From Phoma sp. XZ068 (Eukaryota > Ascomycota > Dothideomycetes > Pleosporales > Didymellaceae), in the NCBI GenBank assembly GCA_004835665.1, contig ML240445.1, positions 496,001 to 560,000 of the forward strand: a stretch of DNA of 64,000 nucleotides, read 5' to 3'. Within the stretch, counting starts at the first letter, position 1; the number at the start of each line of letters is the position of its first letter. The position numbers and the translations under genes are program-made. Under the pieces are notes generated by a model. The model was not told where the DNA came from and made no database searches. It worked only from the letters and a program-made list of their open reading frames with translations. Positions 10,601 through 21,038 of this stretch are shown one piece after another.

Positions 10601-12103
10601 TTCGTACGATTGAATCTAAACTCCATCAAGTCGAGGAGGCCCAAAATGCAAACGTAGACTTCGGCAGAAGTGTACTACCAACATTAAGAGTCTATCTATC
10701 TATAACTCCTAGATGATTCAGGTTGTGAAATAATGCCGTTACATAGGAGGAGATACTACAGAGTCGTTGGAGGAGTCATGGAGGGTGTAAGGCAGAATGA
10801 CTTACAGTGTCGTATGGTGAAACACGGCATCCGTTCTGCAGCCTGTTTAAGCTTTGGACTGGAGGGGTATTATCCGTAGAGAAAGATATCAAAACTTGGA
10901 AATTGTAACAGACTGATTCAACGGCATCGTCTTTGTCCAGTGAGGCAAATACTCTCGTAGGTCTCCTCGACTGCACATGCATATATCTGCAGTCAAGTCC
11001 GGCCTCACTTGAAGCTCCAGACAACAGTGACTGCAATTGCAAAGGCTGCAAAAAGGCTTCTGGAGATAAGAAGGGACACTGCTTAATCTCTTTTAAGCTC
11101 AAGTCTGCAATCGAACTACCAGCCAATTCTGCAACTTAACGAAGACGAAATAATCCCCTGAAAGAGTTTTCCCGCATGTCTAATTACACCGATGAAAAGA
11201 TCAATGTCGAGTCAATGCAAATCATTTAAACGCAGACCAAATCCATCCTTGGGCATCAATGGACACACATCGCTCTTGGCTTGATCCTACAGATCCGCTC
11301 TTGCGTGGCTGTGGCTCAGCGAGAAGTTTACGCTGCCGAAAATGCCGTGGTGGCAACCCATGATGGGGCGAGGCACCTGCTTAAGGCTCGAGGTTATGCC
11401 AGCCTTGTCTAGTCTTTTGTAGATGTGCAGTACCTGACGTAACACTACGTGCTTGGTGAGTTGTGGAAGTCACAGTATGTTATGCACTCCGTACAGCATC
11501 GTTGAAGAAGGCATGTCTGCAAAAAGACGACATGGATGACATGATGAGTTTTCAAGGGAGGTAATGAAAGATTTCATAGAAACTGTAAGGTATTCTCGGT
11601 GAAAGAGGTATGGTAGCTGGAGGAAACTTGATGATATATATTTCGTAGAGTGGGTTGTCGGTCACCATCAAACCACCTCCTTCATTGTCTTCTCGAAGGC
11701 GGTCTGCAGGCGATCGATGGCAAAGCCATCAGGGTTCGCTCTTCGCTAGTCGTATAAGTACAAGCAGCTATTATGTTTGAGCTGATGACCAGATATTCTA
11801 GCGTTGAATGAGGGAGTAGGAACATCACGGTGTCACACGACCGAAGGCTGGATCAACAATTATCTATTCGTCGTCGTACTCCAAATCCTTCGTGGTATCA
11901 TTGCAGAAGAAAGCTTCGACAGGGCCGAGTGTTCGGCAAATCCATTGTTCGAGCTAGAAGCCGGTAAAACGCCCATATTCTTGCAGCCCAAATGATGAAC
12001 CGACTTTTATTCCGTCCGCTCGAAAGGGAGGAGACACCCCGCGCCATCGCTTCGGGGCATCACAGCCATGATGTGTCGTCAAGTACAAAAGGTGGTGAAA
12101 CGC
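7622..12103. other. 4.5-kb spacer without a recognisable gene
   Basis: I read both strands and found no domain or convincing exon chain. The longest frames are 9338-9841 (+, 167 codons, ATG start) and 8003-8350 (-, 115 codons, with a hydrophobic start). The second lies where the kelch gene's 5' leader is expected and may be an upstream ORF or noise. At 8166-8183 there is a short TATACG-type repeat (cgtgtatacgtgtatacg). The part nearest L26 probably contains its 3' UTR. Confidence 0.4.
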
Positions 12104-12659
12104 TTAGGCCGAGTTCTTCTCCTTCTTGGCGGCGCGGCCAGCGCTCTTGCGCTCGAGGATCTGCTCACGGTCCTTGTCGAGCTTGAGCTTGGTGATGACG
12201 ACCTTGGAGGGAGCGATGGGGACGGGGACGGACTGGCCGTTGGACTTCTCGCGGACAACTGTGCGGTGTGGTTAGCGGCGGTCGTGTGACTCGGTCGGGT
12301 GGGTGGCTACGTACTGCCGTTGACGTGGATGCAGTACTTGAGGCGGTAGACGGAGTTGACCTTGCCCTCACGGCCCTTGTTGGAGCCACGGACGACCTGG
12401 ATCTCGTCCTGCGAAAAGTTAGCAAACCTTGACAGAGGCGCAGAAACAGCTGTACTTACATCCTTGCGGATGGGGATCGAGCGCACACCGTGCTTTTCGC
12501 GAAGCTCCTTACTCAGAGGCGCCTGAAGATTGTTAGAACATGACCATCCGATGTTCAAGCAAGTCCTCATACGCTCATAATGACCCGGCGCACACTACTC
12601 GGCGCACTGAAGTGCGCCTTTCGCGAGTTGCGGCGAGAGCTTGACACGATCTTGGCCAT
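12104..12659 (-). CDS. RPL26: 60S ribosomal protein L26 (uL24)
   Basis: Four exons (12573-12659, 12460-12522, 12315-12408, 12104-12258) give 132 aa. All three introns are short (50-56 nt) and obey GT...AG: after MSxx in SVRRVIMS|APLS, after IPIRKD|DEIQ, and inside HVNG|IVREK. The product reads MAKIVSSSRRNSRKAHFSAP at the start, then the conserved RKDDEIQVVRGSNKGREGKV (KOW motif, about residues 48-70) and SKVVITKLKLDKDRE. This is the universally conserved uL24 family, which sits near the peptide exit tunnel of the large subunit and has an early assembly role. The length is normal for fungi. Several introns in a short, highly expressed ribosomal gene is typical of ascomycetes. Confidence 0.96.
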
Positions 12660-13490
12660 TGCTGCTGTTGATGGGCGAGATGGGGTTAGTTGAACGAGAA
12701 GTTGAAGTTCGTTCTGCGCAGTCGAGAAGATCTCTGCGAATATTGGAGTGTTCGCTTAGCGATGGCGCCAGTCCTATTTACGTTAGCCGTATTAGGCTGA
12801 TTTCCACTATCGATCATCATGCACTAGCATCCTGAGTGCCTCTGAGCTTTGCATCAACCAAGATCTGGAGACATGCAAAGCTGAGGCGTTTCACAAGGTC
12901 TGAAGAAGAAAACATACAGAAGTGAAAAGCCGGACAATCATTTCTCTTGTTCGGTCAGCACTCGCTTCCCTATTGCATTCCCCTCGCCAAAGCATGCTGT
13001 GACTGCTCATTGTGACTATTCATTGTCCTGATCACCTTGCATTTCTTAGATTTCAGATTCGCAACCCTCCTTAGTGTTCACCCACCCCTATACAACTTGT
13101 GAATACAACCTCGCCAATCATGTTCCTAGTTTCGCAATCACTCCAGCCACGGGCCCTGTCCATCGAGTCCCCGCCGGGCTCCTGCACGGACGGCTTGGCT
13201 CCGGTCATAATCAACGAACGCGTGCATCGCAACTAACAATCGGATCCCAGCAACATTACAAATCCAGCGCGTTTTTCCCTTCCACGAGCGTTCAGCAGCT
13301 GCAAAGCTCATACCATAGAACTGCTGTCTATATCGTTTCACCCACTGAGCGCGTCATCGCCACCTAGTGCACCCTACAACCTACCCACGTCACCTTCACC
13401 CGTTGTGGTTTTGCGCTCTCGATGTTGTCACCCACGTCGACTCGGATTGCGGCCTTCGAAGAGGCTCTAGGCCTCTAATTCTTCGTCACG
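12660..13490. promoter_or_regulatory. Divergent intergenic region between RPL26 and the AT-hook gene
   Basis: This 831-bp region lies between the start codons of two divergent genes. It should hold both promoters and 5' UTRs. The part before 13491 is pyrimidine-rich (runs of CCTC, CCTT and CACCC), as often seen upstream of fungal start sites. No single motif stands out to me. Confidence 0.4.
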
Positions 13491-16400
13491 ATGGCGCCGA
13501 ACAACTACAGCTCGTACAATAATCCCTACTACCATCAAAGTTCCGCCCAACAGTACTCTACACATCAGACTGCGCCAGCCTCGACCGCAAATGCGCAATC
13601 GTCGCGCCAATATCAGCAGGCCCCGTCTGCAGTGACCAACCAGTCTTCAGACTACCTTTCACATTCTGGACACTCTTATGGCTCATCTGCTACCGGATAT
13701 CAAGATAATACATGGAATGGGAGCAGCAACAGCTATAGCACGGGGGACAATGGCAGTCGTGCTGCTGAAGTTCTGCACAATATGAGCAACACTGGCTATG
13801 CGACGACAACTGTGGCGCCCATTCAATCTGGCTTCACCACCACCAATGCTTCTGGGCATTCAACGCACTACTCGACTGGACGCTCGCCGCAACCACAAGC
13901 GCAACCATTACACGCCTCTCATACCGTGTTCGGTCACACTCAAGCTCGTCCGCGAAGCGTCAACGCCAACCCAGCCCAAGCATCAGCGAGCAGAGGGCTG
14001 TCGTCACCGGCGACAGCTGCCAGCTACTCTTCGCAGCGAGCGCGACCACAGTACCACCAACAGCAGGTGCAGCAACGCACGGCTAGCCCCGCACAAACCC
14101 AGCACAGCCACAGTAACGCGACCGCTTCAACCAGAAATGCCGCCATGGCCATGCCACAATCGACGTCGTATACGCCCCGACCACCTGCGCCGATTGTCCA
14201 GCCGCCTGCTTCGAACGCCCCCGAACCTTATACTGGGTCAAGTACGACGGTCGACCCTACAGCAGTGTACGATCCTTGGCCCGAATACCAACGACAGAAG
14301 GCTATCAGAGATGCAGAGCGTGCTGAAAAGGAGAGAAAGGAGTTTCGCAAAGAGAAAGAGCGTATAGACGAGGAGGAGCGCAAACAGAAAGAAGCGGAAG
14401 AAGAGGTTCGGCAGGCACAGATAGCTTACAGTCACCCAAAGCCGAGAGCCAAGAAGGTTCAGAAGCAGCAGGCGCCTGCTACTGATGTTACTCCCGTTGA
14501 AGCTTCAGAAGCACCAGCTAGCGGCTCTGAGCTAGAGGCGGAGATTCGCGCCATGATGGCCAAGATGCGCGAGCTCAACGGCAAAGACCCTCAGCTACTT
14601 GCGCGGATCTGGGAAGAAGAGAGGAGGGCCAAAGCTCCCAAGTCACCAACTGCTACGACAAAACCGGCACAGTTAACTGTAGCTGCGCCTGCACCAGTAC
14701 CAACTCCACCTGTCGCGAATCAGAGAAAGAAGGCCACTCCGCGAGAGCCACTTAAAATTCCGGGCGCGATGGCGGCCACACCCGCTGGGGCTCAAACTGT
14801 ACTCGCAGAAGCTCCAGCAGCAACACCCGTGCGTACAGGAGGGTCCACTATCTGGCCGCCCGACAAAAGCCTGGAGCTTGCAAAGGCTGCGGCACACTAT
14901 CTCAGTACCAATAATCCAGATCGTCCTTTGGAGACTGGACAGATCCTCCAAATTCTCAACAGCAATCCATCGTATGTCGAGCTGTGCGAGCAACTCGAAC
15001 AGATGGGTTTCAAGCTGGATCGTTCAGTGTTTGCGAAAAGCCTACTTACAGCTGTGCCGGATGTAAACTCATCGCACAAGAAGACACTGCAACCTATCCC
15101 TCTAGGTGCTGCACTGAAGGCCCCCGGGCCCCCTGCAGTCATCAAGCATCCTGCTCCTCCAGCGGTCATGAGAAACCCTGTCGTCACTCAGACTGCTCCA
15201 AGTCTACGATATGCTCCTGCAGCGCCGTCCCCAGTGGACCGATCGCCGTTTACTCAATTTCCCAACGAGGACACCATGGCAGCACCATCGCGAATACCTA
15301 TTGCTGAGATGATCCCCATTAAGCCAGAGTTGAAGCCGCCAGCCAATAAAGAGGAGGCAGCGAGAAAACGCAACCTGAGTGACTTGGTCGATCTGACGCA
15401 GCTTGATGATGATAATCCGGTGCCACCCATGAAGCGACTTAACATGGATTCGAAGTATACATTTGGCCCACCACACTCACACATCGATGGCGCAATGAAA
15501 GTCGCTGCAGCGCCAGTCAATAACTTCCCAACAGCCAGCAATTCTGCGCCAGTCATGAATGAGCCAAGCCCTCGGACAATACCCCTGCAAGTGAGCGAGT
15601 TACGCAACAGGGTCATTGTTGAGCCATTAGACAAGAAGAAGGCACTTCGACGGAATACATATAACCCAGCCACCATTGCCCGAGACGTGTTACTCGCGTG
15701 TGGAAGACACCCCTCAGAACGCCAGCTCAACCAACATCTGAACGTTCTGAAGGCCCACATCCCACAGATATCAAACGAGTCCGATCTCAGCACCATCAAG
15801 TGGAATTTGATCGATCCTGGAAACCTACCTCCTGGATATTTCAAGGACAGGGTCCAAGTTCTGATAGAGAATGCAGATGACGAAGATGACATCGCCGATG
15901 AAGACAGGGACAGAGAGGCGCGTCGTGCGTCGTCGTCACACGCGACTGTTGGGGAAAGCGCGAGGGTCCAAGCGCTTCCCGAGGCAACCAACCCATTCAT
16001 CAAACAAAAGCGACGGGGTCGACCACCGCGACAATCACTTCCCAACACAACAACACCATCAACCCCAGGACGACAAACAAGCTCTGCGAGCATGAGCGCG
16101 AGCGCTCCGCGACCGTCAGCTGCTGCTGCTGGCGTTGGATACTCTGCGTTCAGACCTGCAACCGAGTTTGGACCTGATGGTAAACCACTGCCTAAGAAAA
16201 AGGGTCGCCCAGTCGGCTGGCGCAAAGCTATCCACGGTTCTGCTGCTGCACAGCAACGCCCTGCAACGAATGGTCATACAGGCAAGTATGAGGCTCAACA
16301 GCTAAGTACGCTGCGTTTTGGAACAACCGGCGAAGAGCTTATCCGTATCGATTCTCGCTCACCAAGCGTCACAAACCGTGCCTCTCGATACCATTCATTC

Positions 16401-17070
16401 AAATGCAAGTGGCAAAGCTGTAAGGCGGAGTTGCACAACCTCGAGACTCTCAAGAAACATGTCTTCAAGGTCCATCACCAGAAGGAGATGCTGGGAAACA
16501 CTCTTGAGTGTTTGTGGGACGACTGCGGTAAAGAGACAACCAGTTTCGACCATATGACCAACATGAGCATCGAGCGCCACACCCCTCACACGTTCGAAGC
16601 AGAGAATGCGTGGCGCGAGCATATCCAGCAGAACCATTTCGAACCTCTGGCATGGGAATATGGTGATGGGCCAGCGGGTGGGCTATCTGGTACGGAAGAT
16701 TGAGCGGCTATCAGGACCCATTTCTGGAACTCTGACTGACTGATCAGACACACATGACTCTGAAGTATATCTCAGCGATGCTCAAGGTCGTCGATTGACA
16801 CCACGCATCACAGCAAGTGCAGCAGGTTACGATAGTAGTGATTTACCACATCAGCTTTCCGCATCTGCACCTCGCAGCCGCGGTCGCCCGCCAAAGAATG
16901 CACAAGAACAAGAGGCTCGCGATGCACAAGACCGATTAGTGTCACTGAAGAGGCGCATGGGTGGACCAGGCATGGACCGCGGAGGTGCGACACTTGTCAA
17001 TGACAAGCGCAGGAGAGGGCTCATCGACTCTGACGGAACAGAAGAGGAGCTCGTTGATGCAGAGGATTGA
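13491..17070 (+). CDS. Large AT-hook and C2H2 zinc-finger nuclear protein
   Basis: Exons 13491-16689 and 16748-17070 are split by a 58-nt intron and give about 1173 aa. Reading straight on without splicing would stop at 16703. With the splice, the frame continues as GGLS-DTHDSEVYLSDAQG and ends after a further 107 residues. Residues 1-250 are Gln/Ser/Tyr-rich and disordered. Residues about 255-320 form a charged coiled coil (QRQKAIRDAERAEKERKEF). A conserved-looking helical block lies at about 460-520 (LELAKAAAHYLSTNNPDRPL). AT-hook-like motifs occur at about 842 (KRRGRPPRQ), 902 (KKKGRPVGWRK) and, in exon 2, about 1110 (SRGRPPKN). Two Cys/His zinc-finger units lie at about 970-1045 (CKWQSC..., CLWDDC...). 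It is probably a chromatin or transcription factor, but I recognise no named orthologue. Confidence 0.87.
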
Positions 17071-17301
17071 AGACCTCGAGGGACAGAGTGCGCCCCTCTG
17101 ATTGAATAGTCAAGCTTGAATGAATTCAATGCTTCATACGGTGGCCCAAATGTTCCAATATGCCATGCGCCCAAACTCCGTGATGCTTTGCTGATCGCTT
17201 TTGATCCTCCAGAGCAGCTCTCTACCATGGTATCAATGTCTCTCTGCTCCCACACTCCATCCTATACCCGCCGCCATGTAAGCACCCAAGCGTTTGTAGC
17301 C

Positions 17302-17454
17302 CTATGCCTTAGCCTTGTTGGCTGCCACCTTTGGCTTCTCGAGGGCGGCATGGTCTTCCGAGTTCACTTCGAGGAAGTGGTAGAGAACGATGAGCAGCAT
17401 AGCAGCGCTTCCGAGGAAGATAGCCAGCGAGTACAGTTGGCTGTCTGTAATCAT
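17302..17454 (-). CDS. OST4: Oligosaccharyltransferase mini-subunit OST4
   Basis: This 50-aa protein starts MITDSQLYSLAIFLGSAAML, has a single membrane span (about residues 8-28, LAIFLGSAAMLLIVLYHFL) and a short polar tail. That is the layout of Ost4, the tiny subunit of the ER oligosaccharyltransferase that tethers Ost3/Ost6 to Stt3; the yeast protein is about 36 aa. The frame stays open 32 codons further upstream, but there is no reason to prefer that start. The internal ATG at 17454 matches the conserved N-terminus. It lies 231 bp from the convergent 3' end of the AT-hook gene and diverges from TMA46. Confidence 0.93.
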   Translation of the reverse strand: MITDSQLYSLAIFLGSAAMLLIVLYHFLEVNSEDHAALEKPKVAANKAKA

Positions 17455-17868
17455 CTTGAAGGTTGACGCGCGTCGGCGAGAGGTCAAGGAGTGTTGATAG
17501 CTTGCTGCGGAGTGATTAGCCAGTGCAATCGGGGTGTGCGGCTGTCGCAAAGCATACTGAAGCTATGTGCAATACGTCTTTACCGGTTGGAAGCGAAAGC
17601 GGGAATGTCAAGACAAGACCGTCGATCAATGGTTGCAGCTCATGTGAAGGCCACCTTGAGCTCCAGCAGGTAGGCCGGCCGCGGCTGACTAACCCTGCGC
17701 CACCTCGAAATTCGGCCACCCCACACATCGTCATTCTCACTTTTAACCCACCAAGCCAGGTACGAAACAGCACCGTCAGGTACCGCCCACGCGACACTCG
17801 TCTGCCAAAAGTCCACGGGGACGCCTTCACAGTCTTTTCATTACCCAGGAAATTCACATCCACCCATC
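17455..17868. promoter_or_regulatory. Divergent promoter region OST4/TMA46
   Basis: These 414 bp separate the start codons of two divergent, constitutively needed genes, so both promoters and 5' UTRs should lie here. A 5'-UTR intron for OST4 is possible, since AG/GT sites occur just upstream of 17454, but I cannot prove it. Confidence 0.4.
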
Positions 17869-19038
17869 ATGCCTCCCAAAGGCAAAGGCGAGCAGCCCAA
17901 GGTGAAGAAGGTCGCCGTCGACAAGACCTTTGGTATGAAGAACAAAAAGGGAGGAGCCGCCCAGAAAGCCATCAAGCAGATCCATGCCACCGCCGCCTCG
18001 GGCGGAACACCCGACGAGAAGCGCAAGGCGGCCGAGAAGGCGCAGAAGGAGAAGGAGAAGAGAGCCGCCGAGGCTGCCCAGAAAGAAATGGCAGATCTCT
18101 TCAAGCCTGTCCAGGTGCAGAAAGTACCCTTCGGCGTCGATCCCAAGACAATTCTCTGCCAGTTTTTCAAGAAGGGCAACTGCGAGAAGGGCAGGAAGTG
18201 CAAGTTCTCACACGACCTGAACGTCGAGCGCAAAACCGAGAAGAGGAGTTTGTATACAGACAGCCGAGACCAGGAGAAGGAGGAAGAAGAGGAGCGGAAG
18301 AAGAAGGACAACATGGATGACTGGGACGAACAGAAGTTGCGAGACGTTGTGCTCAGCAAGCACGGCAACCCCAAGACTACAACCGACAAAGTATGCAAGT
18401 ACTTTATTCAGGCAATCGAGGACCAGAAGTACGGATGGTTCTGGACATGTCCGAACGGCGGCGACAAGTGCATGTACAAGCACTCGCTCCCACCTGGGTA
18501 TGCCCCCACACCCTCAGAATCTCACCGAGCCACTAAGCTAATCCATTCCAGTTTCGTCATCAAGACCCGCGAACAACGCCAAGCAGAGAAAGCCCTCATG
18601 GCCAACTCCCCCCTCAACACACTCACTCTCGAAGACTTCCTCGAATCCGAGCGCCACAAGCTCTCCGGCACCCTCACCCCCGTCACCGTGGAGACATTTG
18701 CAAAATGGAAGAAGGAGCGCATGGACAAGAAGGCCGCGGAGGAAGAGGCCAAGATGCGCAAAGAAGCCACTGGACGAGCCATGTTCGAGAAGGGCGACTG
18801 GGCAGGCAGCGACGCAGATTCAGACGACGAAGACGACGATGGCGAGTGGAACCTGGAGACGATGCGCCGCGAGACGGAGCTGGCGCGCCAGAGGAAGGAG
18901 GAGGAACGATTGGCAGCAAAGATGGGCATCAGTCTTGAGGAGTTGCGCATCATGGAGGGTACGAACGAGCCGACAGAGGCGAATGATGCAGAGGCGGTAT
19001 CATCCGACCGCCAGGATGTTGAGGCTACAGAGTCTTGA
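17869..19038 (+). CDS. TMA46: TMA46-like CCCH zinc-finger protein (DRG-family partner, ZC3H15/DFRP1 type)
   Basis: Two exons, 17869-18497 and 18552-19038, give 371 aa. The 54-nt intron (GTATGC...TTCCAG) is a multiple of three with no stop, so a naive reading runs through it and adds 18 residues between LPPG and FVIKTREQ. Two CCCH fingers are visible: about residues 97-115 (CQFFKKGNCEKGRKCKFSH) and about 176-205 (CKYF... CPNGGDKCMYKH). The N-terminus is Lys-rich (MPPKGKGEQPKVKKVAVDKT), and TLEDFLESERHKL plus an acidic DSDDEDDD tract match the DRG-binding half. The family binds the GTPase Rbg1/DRG1 and associates with ribosomes. Confidence 0.93.
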   Translation: MPPKGKGEQPKVKKVAVDKTFGMKNKKGGAAQKAIKQIHATAASGGTPDEKRKAAEKAQKEKEKRAAEAAQKEMADLFKPVQVQKVPFGVDPKTILCQFFKKGNCEKGRKCKFSHDLNVERKTEKRSLYTDSRDQEKEEEEERKKKDNMDDWDEQKLRDVVLSKHGNPKTTTDKVCKYFIQAIEDQKYGWFWTCPNGGDKCMYKHSLPPGYAPTPSESHRATKLIHSSFVIKTREQRQAEKALMANSPLNTLTLEDFLESERHKLSGTLTPVTVETFAKWKKERMDKKAAEEEAKMRKEATGRAMFEKGDWAGSDADSDDEDDDGEWNLETMRRETELARQRKEEERLAAKMGISLEELRIMEGTNEPTEANDAEAVSSDRQDVEATES

Positions 19039-19610
19039 ACACTACTCAAGGACCAGGGAGAGTAAGAAGCGGTACGCCAGAAGGCACGCAATGCTGCAAA
19101 AGCTTGTCGTGGCTACTCGGCTCGAGGCACGAAGCACGAGGCGCGTGGTGTGTGATGAAAGGCAACGATGGTGGATTGCAAAGAATGGCTTACGCCTTTC
19201 GTCTGCTGAAAGGCTGCATTTAGCGATTCGCGACTTGCATGACACCAGTCGAGCCACTGCTCCGGGTGTCTGGCGTTTTGTCTTTGGCCAGGATGATGTG
19301 TATGGTATATGCTATTTGTACACGAGGATCTACGAAATACAAATGCACGGGTTGCAATGATGCCACAGTAATCTGCTCTTACGCTGTGCTGATTGCATTG
19401 CGTGTCGACTACAGGCGTCCAGAACCTCTATTTACACCCCTGCCTGATCGCACCTTTATTACGCCCCCTGCGAATAAACACAACAAATCCGCCTCATTCG
19501 TAACACCCCGATCCATCATGCCACAATAGGAATCTTTACATTGTTGTCGAACACTGAGATCGCGATCCAGACGCTCAGGGTGAAGGGCCTGCACCCATCT
19601 AAGTTACCCA

Positions 19611-19735
19611 GTGTAGCTCGCATCTCGACCTTCAAAACACCAAGCAAGGTTTACACAGACATCACATAATTGCTCAACTAGGAAACAATCAAAAGAAGTG
19701 TCGAAAATAGCAGATTCTAGGCTTCAGAGGTCCTG
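19611..19735 (+). repeat. Diverged direct repeat, copy A
   Basis: This copy shares gtgtag..catctcgac, aaaacaccaagc, attgctcaactaggaaa, agaagtgtcgaa and agcagattctag, in the same order and spacing, with copy B about 1.08 kb downstream. The copies differ by scattered substitutions and small indels. No terminal inverted repeats or coding remnants are visible. Confidence 0.75.
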
Positions 19736-20688
19736 GCAGGTGCGGTGTACCACGGGGTATGCGCCACGCCTAGACCATCACCCGCAAGCTGGCCATGCCC
19801 TCTCTTCGTTTCTCAAAACGCACGTCCCAGATCATTGATGTTGGAAATGACGGTATCAGGGAGTCGTCCCTGCTTCAATAGATTAATCACGATAAAGGCT
19901 AGGACTCGTCGCATCGGCGTGTGGGTTGCTTTGCCCACCAGCGATAAATGTAGAAGATGATGCGTGATGCATTTCGCGAATAACTTCGGATGTGACTATC
20001 CGCGCCCTGGTAACCGACAAAGACAAGCTAGATATGAAGTTGCCCTAGTAGCATTTCTGCTTGTATTCTACACTGGTGGGTGGAACGACTGTCTTCCAAA
20101 AACTGTCTTGAAATCTTATATGGTGAGGTTGTATGGGACAAGTGATGCTGCCTTCACGCTCCCAAACTCCATGTTTACGATCCAAATCTCACAAGAGTCG
20201 ATGAGACGATGGAACTCCTTGAGAGCTGAGTCGACTTGGAGACCACATCTGGATGTTGTTTGAAACAGGTAATGGAATATACTATTGGTGCTGAAGTGGA
20301 AACTCGAAGTGTTATGCCAATTATTTCTAACAGCCTCTATGCCTTCCTCTTGGGCCATGCGACTACCGGGTATGTGACAATGTTCGCAGAAATCAGCAGT
20401 TACCTTTGGGTAGGAAGCTCATTGGTTGTGCCTCACACAAGCCACCTGTCTATTGTCCAGTTGCTTTGTTCCCCGAGTGTCTCATTGACTGTAAGTGGCG
20501 CACCGTCCCAAACAAGTCCACCCCCAACTTACTAGACAAGTATTCATTTAGCTCAACTTCTGCGTGTGCTGTCGCTATAATAGCGTTATCAAGACTAGCT
20601 TGTTACTCTGCATAGGCGAGAGTGTTAGAGAGGGAGACGTGCGATTCTGCGAACGTTCGACTCCCTGCCAATGTCCACTCGCTCAATG

Positions 20689-20815
20689 GTGTAGCATCTC
20701 GACTCCCAAAACACCAAGCGGGGTATCTACGCGCAATGTAATTATCATGGAATTGCTCAACTAGGAAAGTATTAATAAGAAGTGTCGAAGATGGCAGATT
20801 CTAGCCTTCTAGGGT
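20689..20815 (+). repeat. Diverged direct repeat, copy B
   Basis: This is the second copy of the repeat at 19611-19735. It contains the same ordered blocks (aaaacaccaagcg, aattgctcaactaggaaag, agaagtgtcgaag, gcagattctag), with an extra few bases in the middle. It could be a relic of a mobile element or a segmental duplication. Confidence 0.75.
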
Positions 20816-21038
20816 TCAAGAGCTGTCGTACGATTTGGCTGGGTCTGGCTGGCGCTGGCCAGGCCTATCGCGACCCAGGCGTGCCATCACCTCCAACTTC
20901 GAACGCTATGGCGCCACAAAGGGTAATACTCCAAACAGTGTAGATTATAGTGAGATCTAGGCTCTACAATATCAATGAAGACGCTGTATTGGTTTTACCC
21001 CTCATTCCAAGTTTACTTTGCCCCTCATCCACGTTCCC

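Larger units (their letters stand above)
19039..21038. other. 2-kb spacer containing an old direct repeat
   Basis: There is no recognisable gene. The minus-strand frame at 20116-20358 (80 codons) has no domain I can name. The notable content is a diverged direct repeat (19611-19735 and 20689-20815), listed separately. Confidence 0.45.

Noticed and set aside
15254..16225. 323-codon minus-strand frame
   Set aside because: It lies entirely antisense to the AT-hook gene and has no recognisable domain.
16690..16703. Stop codon at the end of the 1070-codon frame taken as the gene's end
   Set aside because: A GT...AG intron starting just before it restores a long in-frame C-terminus with an AT-hook-like motif.
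20560..20680. B-box-like GTTCGACTCC suggesting a tRNA
   Set aside because: The flanks do not pair into T or acceptor stems and no A box fits.
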